DNA of 34,563 nt from Deltaproteobacteria bacterium (GTDB lineage: Bacteria; Desulfobacterota; Syntrophia; Syntrophales; UBA2210). The notes below the pieces were generated by a model. It saw only the letters and a program-made list of their open reading frames with translations. It was not told the DNA's origin and did not search any database. The stretch is taken from assembly GCA_018399535.1 (NCBI GenBank), contig JAGYOR010000006.1:1-34563 (forward strand), given 5' to 3'. Position 1 is the first letter of the stretch, and the number at the start of each line of letters is the position of its first letter. Of this stretch, positions 16,495 through 25,836 are shown one piece after another. The position numbers and the translations under genes were made by a program.

Positions 16495-19129
16495 TCACCT
16501 TAAAAAGCTGGTGATGGTCATACTGATGCTGCTTCTTGTTGCTCCTCGAGTTTCTGCGGCTGAAGAGACCAGGAAAATAGCCCTTTTCCCGTTCAGCATT
16601 CACAGCGAAACCGACGTGTCGTTTCTCAAGGAACGCATCGCCGGGAGTATCAGGGCTGAATTTCTGAAACAACCATACATCCAGGTTATCGACCGGGAAA
16701 TCCTGCGGGATCTTGTCGGAAATGATCCGCCGACGGAGCGGTCCGCGGTTGAAGCAGGTCGACGGGTGGGCGCTCACTACGTGGTCACGGGAAGTCTGAC
16801 CATGCTCGGTGAGTTAATCAGCGCCGACGTCCAGGTTGCGGACCTCGAACGGGGGGTTGTCGTGCGGGATTTGTACGCCCAGGGACGGGGCATTGAAAGC
16901 GTCGACACCATAGCGGCTGATCTGGTGAAAGAAGTGCTCGTCAGGCTATTCGCCCGCCTGCGAATTGCCGAAGTTCGCTTTGAGGGAAATCAGCTCGTGG
17001 AGGACGACGCCCTGTATAACGCGATCGAGGGAACCAGGGGGACCCTCTTCTCCCAGCATGTTTTGTCAGAGGACATCAGGGCTCTCTACCGTATGGATCA
17101 TTTCAGCGATGTCAGGGCCGAAGTGACCGAGTCTCCCGAAGGAAGGACAGTCACCTTTATACTGAAAGAGCGGCCCCGTATCGCCGAGATCAGCATCGAG
17201 GGAAACCGCAAAGTCAAGGAACGGGATATCAGGGACATACTCACCATAAAACCCCGGCAACTGTATGACCCCGACAAGACCAACAACGACGCCGAAAATA
17301 TCAGGATGCTATATAAGGAACGGGGATATCTCAATGCCCGCGTGTCGTTCGTTGCTGAGGGCGAAGAAGAGGGGCGCGATGTCACCGTGGTATTCACCGT
17401 GGAAGAGCATCGAAAACCATCGATCAAGAGCATTTCATTTGAAGGGAACAAGGTCTATACCGACAAGGAACTCAAAAAAATGATGGAAGTGTCCGAATGG
17501 GGCATTTTCCATTTTCTCACCGATGCGGGCCTGTTCAATCGGGTGGAGCTGGAGAGGGATATGGAGCGGCTCACCGTTTTTTATCATAATAACGGGTTCA
17601 TTGACGCCCAGATCGGCGAGCCCGAGATAGAGACGGATGAACGGTGGATATATATTACCATCCCCGTCCACGAAGGCCGGCAGTACCAGGTAGGTACGAT
17701 TGACATCACCGGCGATACCCTGGATGTTTCATATGACGAGTTACTGGAGAATCTCGAAATTACGCAGAAGGACTATTTTGACCGTGAATCAGTGGTCAAT
17801 GACATTGATTACCTCACCGGCGCCTGTAATAACGAAGGATATGCCTATGCGAACGTGATCCCCCACACCGAGATCGACAAGGAAAAGCAGACAATCAGCG
17901 TGACCTTCGAACTTCAGAAGGGCAACAAGGTATACATCGACAAGATCACCGTTTCCGGAAACACGAGGACCAGGGACAAGGTGATCCGCCGGCAGCTCCA
18001 GATCATCGAAGGTGAACTCTATAACAGGGACAAGCTGGAAAACAGTTATGAATCCCTGAACCGGCTCGAATATTTCGAGGAGGTCAATTTTCAGACCGAG
18101 CAGGGTTCCGATGAATCTCTCATGGATGTGGATGTTCAGGTCAGCGAAAAGGCCACGGGGCTGTTCAGTGTCGGCGCCGGGTACAGCGCCCAGGAAAAGG
18201 CCCTTTTCATGGCCCAGATAGCGGAACGGAATCTCTTCGGCCGCGGGCAGACGATCAGCGTCAGCGCCCATCTGGGATCGTCCACCACTAATTACGAAAT
18301 AGGCTTTGTCGAGCCCTGGCTATTCGACATGCCCCTCTGGAGCAAGGCCGAGGCCTGGAACATGGAAGTGGACCGCGATTTCTACGATGTCAAGACCAAG
18401 GGAGTGGCGGGAACGCTCGGCTATCGCCTCTTCGAATACGTGGATGGTTATGTCCGGTACCGGTACGCCGAAAACGATGTAACAAATATTTCTTCCTACG
18501 CTTCCTGGTATACCCGGCAGCAGGCGGGCAGTACCAGCTCAAGCGGCGTGAGAATGACTCTGATGCGGGATACGAAACGGCCCTGGATGTTTCCTTCCCG
18601 CGGTTCGCGCAACTCGGTGTACGTGGAATACACGGGCGGTATTTTCCAGGGCGACACCAGTTTCATCCGCTACGGTGCCGAAACACGCTGGTATTTCCCC
18701 CTTCCCATGAATAACGTTTTCAGCGTTAAGGCTGAGGTAGGCGCCATCAGCGGACAGAACGACAAGGGAGTTCCCATTTACGAACGATTCTACATGGGCG
18801 GTATCAATTCACTGAGAGGCCTTCGCGATGTAGGCCCCAGGGATCCTGGCTCGGGAGAGGTGATCGGCGGCAAGACCATGATGCTCTATACCGCTGAATG
18901 GCTTTTCCCGCTTCTCAAGGACGCGGGCGTCAGGGGCGTCGTTTTCTACGATACCGGGAACACGTGGGAAAGCGGCCTGCATCTGGACGATATGCGTCAG
19001 ACGGCCGGCGCGGGTATTCGATGGAATTCACCTATCGGCCCCTTCAGGCTCGAGTGGGGGCACGTGCTTGACAGAAAAGACGGCGAGTCTCCCCATCGAT
19101 GGGAGTTTACCATCGGCATGTCCCTGTAG
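16484..19129 (+). CDS. bamA: Outer membrane protein assembly factor BamA with N-terminal TolB-like domain
   Basis: BamA folds and inserts beta-barrel proteins into the outer membrane. This 881-residue form is longer than E. coli BamA (about 810). After a signal peptide (about 1-25, ending VSAA) come residues 29-158, which look like a TolB-N/FlgO-type fold ([32 protein letters not shown]). Five POTRA domains then start near 160, 232, 311, 400 and 482, each with a F/I-x-G-N or similar motif. The barrel (about 560-881) has the surface motif SLRGLR and ends in a hydrophobic-aromatic final strand. It overlaps lolD by eleven bases and is followed by skp. Confidence 0.95.
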   Translation: MNYNHLKKLVMVILMLLLVAPRVSAAEETRKIALFPFSIHSETDVSFLKERIAGSIRAEFLKQPYIQVIDREILRDLVGNDPPTERSAVEAGRRVGAHYVVTGSLTMLGELISADVQVADLERGVVVRDLYAQGRGIESVDTIAADLVKEVLVRLFARLRIAEVRFEGNQLVEDDALYNAIEGTRGTLFSQHVLSEDIRALYRMDHFSDVRAEVTESPEGRTVTFILKERPRIAEISIEGNRKVKERDIRDILTIKPRQLYDPDKTNNDAENIRMLYKERGYLNARVSFVAEGEEEGRDVTVVFTVEEHRKPSIKSISFEGNKVYTDKELKKMMEVSEWGIFHFLTDAGLFNRVELERDMERLTVFYHNNGFIDAQIGEPEIETDERWIYITIPVHEGRQYQVGTIDITGDTLDVSYDELLENLEITQKDYFDRESVVNDIDYLTGACNNEGYAYANVIPHTEIDKEKQTISVTFELQKGNKVYIDKITVSGNTRTRDKVIRRQLQIIEGELYNRDKLENSYESLNRLEYFEEVNFQTEQGSDESLMDVDVQVSEKATGLFSVGAGYSAQEKALFMAQIAERNLFGRGQTISVSAHLGSSTTNYEIGFVEPWLFDMPLWSKAEAWNMEVDRDFYDVKTKGVAGTLGYRLFEYVDGYVRYRYAENDVTNISSYASWYTRQQAGSTSSSGVRMTLMRDTKRPWMFPSRGSRNSVYVEYTGGIFQGDTSFIRYGAETRWYFPLPMNNVFSVKAEVGAISGQNDKGVPIYERFYMGGINSLRGLRDVGPRDPGSGEVIGGKTMMLYTAEWLFPLLKDAGVRGVVFYDTGNTWESGLHLDDMRQTAGAGIRWNSPIGPFRLEWGHVLDRKDGESPHRWEFTIGMSL

Positions 19130-19188
19130 CGGTCCGCCGCGGGGAACCCCGGTCGATCAATAAAGAAAAATATGGAGAGGAAAGTTCT

Positions 19189-19713
19189 ATGAGAAAATGT
19201 CTTGTTGTAGCAAGTATCGTTGCGGCGTTCATTCTGGTCGGTACCACGGTCCAGGCCGCGGAGAAGATCGGTTTTGTCGATATCAAGAGGATATTGTCGG
19301 AATCGGAAGCCGGCAAGGCCGCGACGCAGGAGATCATGCAGCACGTGGAGCAGAAAAAAGGCGAAATCAGTGCGATGGAAGGTGAATTGCAGAAGCGTAA
19401 GGATGAACTGGAAAAACAGCGTTCCGTACTGACCGAGGCGGCTTACCGGGAAAAAGAAATCGATTACAGGCAGCGCACGCGGGATTACCAGCGTTTTGTT
19501 GAAGACGCCAACGAGGAAGTAAAAATGAGAGAACAGCGGATGACGCAGGCCCTCATTCCCGATATACAGAAGGTAATCAATGAAATAGGAAACAAGGAAG
19601 GCTACACCGCTATTTTCGACGTGGGCACCATGGGGCTTCTTTTCAATTCCGACAAGTATGACATTACAGACAAGGTTGTGGAGCAGTACAACAAGGTGTA
19701 CCGTTCGAAATAG
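19189..19713 (+). CDS. skp: OmpH/Skp-family periplasmic chaperone
   Basis: It binds unfolded outer membrane proteins in the periplasm. The 174-residue protein has a signal peptide (about 1-23, ending VQAA), then KIGFVDIKRILSESEAGKAA, and a long charged coiled coil from about 45 to 125 that would form the tentacles. A C-terminal strand segment (YTAIFDVGTMGLLF) completes the small barrel. ATG 19189 has GGAGAGGAAAG upstream. The order bamA-skp-lpxD is a conserved envelope arrangement. Confidence 0.93.
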   Translation: MRKCLVVASIVAAFILVGTTVQAAEKIGFVDIKRILSESEAGKAATQEIMQHVEQKKGEISAMEGELQKRKDELEKQRSVLTEAAYREKEIDYRQRTRDYQRFVEDANEEVKMREQRMTQALIPDIQKVINEIGNKEGYTAIFDVGTMGLLFNSDKYDITDKVVEQYNKVYRSK

Positions 19714-19903
19714 TAACGGGCGGCGTCGGCTTTTCGCCGCGGCCGGCCTGCCTGCCGCCTTTCGGACTTTTCTCGACATTTTTTTGCAAGGGCGCCGCTC
19801 CGGTGTGAATTCAACATGTCCGCCGCCGGCGCTTCTGTATTGCACCCGTTAGTGATCGTACCCCGTGCCGCTGCGGCGGGGTAATCGAGTGCCGGAGCCT
19901 GTC

Positions 19904-20944
19904 ATGGCCATAAAACTTGCTGACATAGCTTCCCTTTTGGGAGGAACGGTCATCGGTGACGACGGTGTTGAAATCAGCGCCGTTGCCGGAATCGACGAGG
20001 CCTCGGACGGTGACCTGACCTTCGTGGCGAATCCGAAATACCGGGCGAAGATCGCCGAAACGGGAGCTGCTGCGATACTGGTGCCGCCCGACATCACTAC
20101 CGCCACGAAACCGCTGGTCGTTGTCGCCGATCCTTATGTCTCGCTGGCGATGGTCCTTGAAATTCTTTATCCGGAAGAAAAACCTGTTCCCGGCGTGAGC
20201 GAAAAGGCCTTTATTGCCCGCGATGCGGTCATCGACGACGATGTAACAATTTATCCCGGTGTCTTCGTGGGGTCAAAGGCGAGGCTGGAAAAAGGCGCGG
20301 TTCTTCATCCTGGCGTTTTCGTGGGTCCGGGGGCCGTGATCGGCGAGGATTCCGTCCTCTATCCAAATGTCGTCGTGTACCGCCGTTGCGTCGTCGGCAG
20401 AAGGGTCGTTCTTCATGCCGGTGTCGTGGTCGGCGGCGACGGATTCGGATTCGCCAATCCCGGTGGTTCCAACGTGAAAGTACCCCAAGTCGGAATCGTT
20501 CAGATAGACGACGATTGTGAGATAGGGGCGAACACCACTATCGACCGGGGCACCCTGGGAAAAACCTGGATCAAGCGGGGTGTGAAAATAGATAACCTGG
20601 TACAGATCGGCCACAATGTGGTTGTCGGTGAAAACTCGATCATCGTGGCCCAGGTGGGCGTATCCGGAAGCACGAAAATAGGAGATGCCGTTCTGGTTGG
20701 CGGCCAGGCAGGCCTCGTGGGACACATCACGGTTGAAAACGGCGCCATGATCGCCGCGAAAACAGGCGTTCACAAGAATGTTCCGGCGGGGGCGGTTGTG
20801 TCCGGTTCTCCCCAGATGCCGCATGGCGAATGGTTACGGGTGCAGAGCACGCTTCCCCGTCTTCCGGAGATGCGGAAAGAGCTGGCGCGTCTGGTCGAAC
20901 GAATCGAAGGGCTTGAGAAAAAAATACGAAACAACGAGGAGTAA
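19904..20944 (+). CDS. lpxD: UDP-3-O-acylglucosamine N-acyltransferase LpxD
   Basis: It adds the second acyl chain in lipid A synthesis. The 346 residues have the N-terminal uridine-binding domain (to about 100) and a left-handed beta helix of hexapeptide repeats. The catalytic histidine is His237 in [10 protein letters not shown], and [11 protein letters not shown] matches the family signature. A C-terminal helix ([19 protein letters not shown]) follows. ATG 19904 has GGAG seven bases upstream; a GTG at 19865 would add thirteen residues. The stop is seven bases before lpxA, so fabZ, which often lies between them, is missing here. Confidence 0.96.
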   Translation: MAIKLADIASLLGGTVIGDDGVEISAVAGIDEASDGDLTFVANPKYRAKIAETGAAAILVPPDITTATKPLVVVADPYVSLAMVLEILYPEEKPVPGVSEKAFIARDAVIDDDVTIYPGVFVGSKARLEKGAVLHPGVFVGPGAVIGEDSVLYPNVVVYRRCVVGRRVVLHAGVVVGGDGFGFANPGGSNVKVPQVGIVQIDDDCEIGANTTIDRGTLGKTWIKRGVKIDNLVQIGHNVVVGENSIIVAQVGVSGSTKIGDAVLVGGQAGLVGHITVENGAMIAAKTGVHKNVPAGAVVSGSPQMPHGEWLRVQSTLPRLPEMRKELARLVERIEGLEKKIRNNEE

Positions 20945-20951
20945 TACAGGG

Positions 20952-21725
20952 ATGAACATTCACTCGACCGCCGTCGTATCGCGTGATGCGACCGTCGGAA
21001 GTGACGTGACTATAGGGCCCTACAGCATCGTGGGACCCGACGTTTCCATCGGTGACGGGACTGTCATCGGTCCCCACGTAGTTATCGAAGGTCCCACGGA
21101 TATAGGGAAGGGAAACCGCGTATTCCAGTTCGCTTCGATCGGGGCCGAACCTCAGGATCTCAAGTTCCGCGGGGAACAGTGCAAGGTCGTCATCGGCGAC
21201 AACAACACGATACGGGAATTCGTGACCATTCACCGTGGAACGGCCGCCGACATAGGTATGACCGCGATAGGCGACAGCAACCTTATCATGGCGTATTGTC
21301 ACGTTGCTCATAATTGCAGCCTGGGAAGCAATATCGTTATGGCCAATGCCGCCAACCTGGCGGGGCACATCACCGTTGAAGACCACGTAACCATCGGCGG
21401 TATGACGGGCGTGCACCAGTTCTGTTCCATCGGCTGTTACGCCATGATAGGCGGGGCGTCGGCGGTCACCGCGGATGTGCCGCCTTACGTGATTGCCTCG
21501 GGAAACCGGGCGAAACTTTACGGTCTCAACCTCGTGGGAATGGAACGAAAAGGGTTCCCGGCGGATACGGTCAAGGCGCTGAAAGAGGCATACCGGCTGC
21601 TCTTCCGATCATCGCTTTTGATAAAAGAAGCGGTGGAAAAAATAAAAAAAGACATGCCGTCCATTCCCGAGGTGAACCACCTGGTCGCGTTCATCGAAAA
21701 ATCGGAACGGGGCGTCTGCCGGTGA
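20952..21725 (+). CDS. lpxA: UDP-N-acetylglucosamine acyltransferase LpxA
   Basis: It starts lipid A synthesis by O-acylating UDP-GlcNAc. The 257 residues are hexapeptide repeats with the catalytic histidine His120 in CHVAHNC, then [30 protein letters not shown]. The C-terminal helical part is [11 protein letters not shown]. Gly168 aligns with E. coli Gly173, a residue linked to acceptance of C14 acyl chains, so a long hydroxyacyl chain is likely; this is inference. GAGGAG overlaps the end of lpxD, giving a coupled start. Confidence 0.95.
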   Translation: MNIHSTAVVSRDATVGSDVTIGPYSIVGPDVSIGDGTVIGPHVVIEGPTDIGKGNRVFQFASIGAEPQDLKFRGEQCKVVIGDNNTIREFVTIHRGTAADIGMTAIGDSNLIMAYCHVAHNCSLGSNIVMANAANLAGHITVEDHVTIGGMTGVHQFCSIGCYAMIGGASAVTADVPPYVIASGNRAKLYGLNLVGMERKGFPADTVKALKEAYRLLFRSSLLIKEAVEKIKKDMPSIPEVNHLVAFIEKSERGVCR

Positions 21726-21759
21726 CAATCCCGCGGGACGGCGAATCAGGGAATTGGAA

Positions 21760-22707
21760 ATGAAAGAATTGAAAGTCGGGGTCGTGGGGATCGGTCACCT
21801 GGGAACCTATCACCTCGAAAAATATAATAAAATAAAAAATTGCACAATCGGCGGCGTGGTCGATATCGACCGGGCACGGGCGGAAAACGCGGCCGCGCGG
21901 TTCGGCTGTGAGGCATTCACGGATCACAGGGATCTCGTCGGCATCGTTGATGCCGCCAGCGTTACCACGCCGACGGTGTCGCACCATGCCGTAGCGATTG
22001 ATTTTCTCGACGCCGGCGTTGACGTTCTTGTCGAAAAACCAATGACATTGACACTCGAAGAAGCTGATGATCTCGTGGCCGCCGCGAAGAGGGGCGGGCG
22101 GGTGCTCCAGGTCGGGTTCGTTGAGCGGTTCAACCCCGCCGTCATGGCCCTGCGGGAAATCATGGGCCCACCGCTTTTTATCGAGGCCCACCGGCTTCAC
22201 CCTTTTCACAGCCGGGGAACCGACGTGGACGTGGTCCTGGATCTCATGATACACGATCTGGACCTGATCCTTGCCTCCGTGAAATCGCCCGTTGAAACCA
22301 TCGACGCCGTCGGCGTTTCGGTATTGTCCGACAAGGTGGACATCGCTAACGTGCGGATAGCCTTCGAAAGCGGGTGCGTCGCCAACATTACGGCGAGCAG
22401 AATCACGGGCAAGAAAATGCAGAAAATACGGTTTTTCGGTCTTGATGGTTACCACTCCCTCGATTACGCCAAGCGGGAACTGGTGTCGCTGGAAAAAGTG
22501 GCCGGTCCGAACGGTGAAACGGATATCGGCATGAGGGATGTGACCCTGAGACAACACGATCCCCTCGAAGAGGAAATACGTCACTTCGTCGATTCGGTCG
22601 CCTCGAGAACTGTTCCTCTCGTCTCGGGCGAGGAGGGAAGGAAATCCCTGGAGTTGGCGCTTCGCGTGATACAGTGCATGAAACGAGGAAGAAGCCCCGG
22701 CGAGTGA
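21760..22707 (+). CDS. Gfo/Idh/MocA-family oxidoreductase in lipid A cluster
   Basis: This 315-residue NAD(P)-dependent sugar oxidoreductase has the Rossmann glycine motif VGVVGIGHLGTYH, the EKPM lysine-proline motif (VLVEKPMTLTLEEAD), and the C-terminal half with MIHDLDLIL, a histidine pair typical of the catalytic site. The position between lpxA and lpxB suggests a role in modifying the lipid A sugar or nucleotide-sugar. GnnA, which oxidises UDP-GlcNAc to allow 3-amino lipid A, is one such enzyme, but its aminotransferase partner GnnB is not seen here. ATG 21760 is used; a TTG at 21754 is possible. Confidence 0.88.
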   Translation: MKELKVGVVGIGHLGTYHLEKYNKIKNCTIGGVVDIDRARAENAAARFGCEAFTDHRDLVGIVDAASVTTPTVSHHAVAIDFLDAGVDVLVEKPMTLTLEEADDLVAAAKRGGRVLQVGFVERFNPAVMALREIMGPPLFIEAHRLHPFHSRGTDVDVVLDLMIHDLDLILASVKSPVETIDAVGVSVLSDKVDIANVRIAFESGCVANITASRITGKKMQKIRFFGLDGYHSLDYAKRELVSLEKVAGPNGETDIGMRDVTLRQHDPLEEEIRHFVDSVASRTVPLVSGEEGRKSLELALRVIQCMKRGRSPGE

Positions 22708-22712
22708 GTGTC

Positions 22713-22841
22713 ATGGCAGAGCAATTCCCGCGGGTACAGAAGGTGATAAAACGGCCGGTCGCTTGCTTCGAGCCGTGGATTTTCCGGCGGAATACCACGG
22801 GGAGGTACCTGTCCCCACATCGGCGGGAGTGTGAGTTGTAA
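22713..22841 (+). CDS. Candidate 42-residue small protein between Gfo/Idh gene and lpxB
   Basis: An ATG at 22713, five bases after the upstream stop, opens a 42-codon frame whose TAA overlaps the lpxB ATG (TAATG). It fills the gap exactly. The product is basic (MAEQFPRVQKVIKRPVACFE at the start, RRNTTGRYLSPHRREC near the end), with no clear membrane segment or motif. It may only couple translation to lpxB, or be chance. The upstream ribosome-binding signal is weak. Confidence 0.25.
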   Translation: MAEQFPRVQKVIKRPVACFEPWIFRRNTTGRYLSPHRRECEL

Positions 22842-24082
22842 TGGAAGCCGACGCGATTCTGCCGGCCGGTTCCGGGAAAAACATTGTCATCGTGGCCGGT
22901 GAAGCATCAGGAGACCTTCACGGGTCGATGCTGGTGACCGAGATGTTACGCCTCGATCCGGGCGCACGTTTTTTCGGCATCGGCGGCGACCGGATGAAAA
23001 AGGCCGGAGTCGAGCTGACCGCGCACGCTTCCGATCTCGCGGTGGTGGGAGTGACGGAAGTGATCCCGAAACTGGCGGCCATTCTCGCATGCCGTCGAGC
23101 CCTCAAGGATCGTATTCGACGGGATCGGCCCGATCTTCTGATCCTGATAGATTTTCCCGACTTCAATATGCCGCTGGCCAAATTCGCCCACAAACAGGGC
23201 ATTCCCGTATTCTACTACATCAGTCCCCAAGTCTGGGCATGGCGGAAAAACCGTATTTACTTCCTTGAAAAATATGTCGATGCCATGGCTGTCATTCTTC
23301 CATTCGAGGAGGAATTTTACCGTTCCACGCGTCTCCCCGTGCGTTTCGTGGGGCATCCGCTCCTGGACCGCGTGTTCCTGAGGGAGCCCCGGGAAAAAGC
23401 AGCGCAGCGCCTCGGTCTCGAACCGGGCAGGACAACTGTCGCCCTTCTTCCGGGAAGCCGCCGGAAGGAAGTGTCGTCACTCCTGCCGGTTATGTTCGAC
23501 ACGGCCCGCCGTATTGCCGACCTGGTTCCGGGGGTGCAGTTCGTACTTCCCCTGGCAGAGGGCATACCGGCCAATGCCCTTGACGAAGCCGGCCGTGAAC
23601 ACGCGCCGGATATAACTGTTGTCAGAGACAGCTTCTACGAGGCGCTGGGAGCGGCCGACGGCGCCATCGTGGCGTCGGGAACATCGACGCTGGAGGCGGC
23701 GCTCCTTGAAGTCCCCATGGTTATCATATATAAGGTGTCCGTTCTTTCGTATCTTCTGGGAAGGATGTTCATAAACGTGGATTATATCGGGCTTGTCAAT
23801 ATAATAGCAGGACGTCGGGTGGTACCGGAATATATACAGGGGAACGTGAAACCGGCGGAAATCGCGGGCGAACTGGCTTCAATGCTCGCCAGCGGAACCC
23901 GGCGGTCCAGGGTTCTGTCCGATCTCAGGGAACTGCGGAGCAGGCTGGGAGAGCCGGGAGCGGCGGCCAGGGCGGCCGCCATGGCCTTCGAGTTGATACA
24001 TCGTGATCCGGCGATGCGTGCCGGGAACAATTCATCGGGGCATATCCCGGCGTCGACGTTTTCCGGGGGAGGCGCGTCATGA
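22841..24082 (+). CDS. lpxB: Lipid-A-disaccharide synthase
   Basis: It joins UDP-diacylglucosamine to lipid X to form the lipid A disaccharide. The 413 residues (family about 380) have VAGEASGDLHGS, FFGIGGDRM, LLILIDFPDFNMPLA, the YYISPQVWAWRKNRI block, VRFVGHPLLDR and ALLPGSRRKEVSSLLP, all hallmark LpxB segments. The N-terminus has about twelve extra residues before KNIVIVAGEA. Its stop overlaps the msbA start (ATGA). Confidence 0.96.
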   Translation: MEADAILPAGSGKNIVIVAGEASGDLHGSMLVTEMLRLDPGARFFGIGGDRMKKAGVELTAHASDLAVVGVTEVIPKLAAILACRRALKDRIRRDRPDLLILIDFPDFNMPLAKFAHKQGIPVFYYISPQVWAWRKNRIYFLEKYVDAMAVILPFEEEFYRSTRLPVRFVGHPLLDRVFLREPREKAAQRLGLEPGRTTVALLPGSRRKEVSSLLPVMFDTARRIADLVPGVQFVLPLAEGIPANALDEAGREHAPDITVVRDSFYEALGAADGAIVASGTSTLEAALLEVPMVIIYKVSVLSYLLGRMFINVDYIGLVNIIAGRRVVPEYIQGNVKPAEIAGELASMLASGTRRSRVLSDLRELRSRLGEPGAAARAAAMAFELIHRDPAMRAGNNSSGHIPASTFSGGGAS

Positions 24083-25821
24083 AAATATACCTGCGTCTTC
24101 TTGCAATGGCCAGGGATCACGTGGGGAAATTTCTGATTGCCCTCCTGTGCATGGGCGGTTTCAGTATCGCCACGGCGGCAATGGCCTACCTGGTGAAACC
24201 CATCATCGACGATATTTTTGTAAACCGCGACGCTTCCATGCTCACCATCGTCGCCCTCACGATCCTCGCCGTCGCGTTCGTGAAAGGCATCTGCAGCTAC
24301 GGCCAGGTGGTGCTCATGAGCTTCATAGGCCAGCGGATCGTCACGGACCTGCGGAACAACCTGTACAATCACATTCAACGGCAGTCCCTTTCCTTTTTTT
24401 ACCGTAATCCCACGGGAACACTCATGTCCCGGATCACCAACGACGTCAATTTTATTCAGCAGGCCGTATCGGAAGCGGTTACCAGCCTTCTGAAAGATTC
24501 CCTGATGATTCTGGCGCTGGCCTGCGTCATCGTGTACATGAACTGGAAACTGGCCCTGGTGGCGCTTTTTGTTTTTCCCCTGGCCGTGTATCCCATCGTC
24601 AAATTCGGGGAGAAAATGCGACGCGTCGCGACGGACAGTCAGGTAACCATGGGAACCCTGTCGAGCCTTTTGCAGGAAACCATAGCGGGCACCCGCATCG
24701 TCAAGGCATTCGGTATGGAGGCCCATGAAGGGGATCGATTCGCCCGGGAGAACGAAAACCTTTTCCATCTGTTCATGAAATCCGTTTCCATTCGCGCGCT
24801 CTCCAGTCCTTTCATGGAGTTTCTCGGGCACCTGGGAGTGGCCGCTATTGTTCTCTACGGCGGGTACCAGGTCATCCAGGGAGAATCGACGCCCGGGACG
24901 TTTTTTTCCTTCATGACGGCCCTTATAATGCTCTATGAGCCGGTGAAGCGTCTCAGCAACGTGAACAATACCGTTCAGCAGGGAATCGCGGCGGCCCAGC
25001 GTGTGTTTAACGTCATGGACAGCAGGCCTGACATCGGGGACAGAGAGGGGGCGATTGACCTGCCTCCGATACGGCGTTTCATCGAAATCAGCAACATGAC
25101 GTTCGGATACGGCGACGAGCCGGTGCTGAAAAATATCAACCTTACCATCAGGACCGGGGAAGTGGTAGCCTTCGTGGGGATGAGCGGCGTGGGCAAGTCC
25201 AGCCTGGTAAACCTGATTCCCCGGTTTTACGATGTGTCGGAAGGTTCGATCCGTATAGACGGTCGTGACATACGGGATGTGACACTTCGGTCCCTTCGAG
25301 GCCAGATCGGAATCGTCACGCAGCAGGTAATTCTTTTCAATGACACCGTGCGGAACAATATTGCTTACGGGGATATAACGAAAAGCGACGAAGATATTGT
25401 CAGAGCGGCCGTGGCGGCACGGGCACACGATTTCATCATGAAGCTGCCGAAAGGATACGATACCGTTATCGGCGAACAGGGCGTAAGGCTTTCCGGGGGT
25501 GAACGCCAGCGCATCTCCATCGCCCGTTCGTTGCTGAAAGACGCCCCGATTCTTATTCTCGACGAGGCCACATCGTCCCTGGACACGGATTCCGAAAAAG
25601 AAGTCCAGGAGGCGCTGGAAAACCTCATGCGGGGCAGGACGACGCTGGTCGTGGCTCACCGGCTTTCGACCATACGCAACGCCGACCGGATCATCGTACT
25701 CTACGACGGGACCATCGTTGAGGAAGGATCGCACGACCTGCTCATGGGAAAGAGGGGAGAATACCACCGCCTGTTTACCATGCAATTTGAAAACAACGGG
25801 ACTCCTCTCGCGGTGGAATGA
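24079..25821 (+). CDS. msbA: Lipid A export ABC transporter MsbA
   Basis: It flips lipid A-core across the inner membrane. The 580 residues fuse a six-helix exporter domain (about 1-320) to an ATPase: Walker A GMSGVGKS at 367-374, signature LSGGERQR from 471, and Walker B ending Asp495-Glu496 in ILDEATSSLD, followed by the AHRLSTI switch. The N-terminus YLRLLAMARDHVGKFLIALL and the lpx context support MsbA over other exporters. It is coupled to lpxB by the ATGA overlap. Confidence 0.94.
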   Translation: MKIYLRLLAMARDHVGKFLIALLCMGGFSIATAAMAYLVKPIIDDIFVNRDASMLTIVALTILAVAFVKGICSYGQVVLMSFIGQRIVTDLRNNLYNHIQRQSLSFFYRNPTGTLMSRITNDVNFIQQAVSEAVTSLLKDSLMILALACVIVYMNWKLALVALFVFPLAVYPIVKFGEKMRRVATDSQVTMGTLSSLLQETIAGTRIVKAFGMEAHEGDRFARENENLFHLFMKSVSIRALSSPFMEFLGHLGVAAIVLYGGYQVIQGESTPGTFFSFMTALIMLYEPVKRLSNVNNTVQQGIAAAQRVFNVMDSRPDIGDREGAIDLPPIRRFIEISNMTFGYGDEPVLKNINLTIRTGEVVAFVGMSGVGKSSLVNLIPRFYDVSEGSIRIDGRDIRDVTLRSLRGQIGIVTQQVILFNDTVRNNIAYGDITKSDEDIVRAAVAARAHDFIMKLPKGYDTVIGEQGVRLSGGERQRISIARSLLKDAPILILDEATSSLDTDSEKEVQEALENLMRGRTTLVVAHRLSTIRNADRIIVLYDGTIVEEGSHDLLMGKRGEYHRLFTMQFENNGTPLAVE

Positions 25822-25836
25822 AAAGACGGCGCAATC

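Noticed and set aside
21760-22707. Firm assignment of the Gfo/Idh gene as gnnA
   Set aside because: The GnnB aminotransferase partner is not in the window, so only the family is called.
23782-25785. Long minus-strand open frame (667 codons)
   Set aside because: It lies opposite lpxB and msbA, both well supported; the translated product shows no family features.
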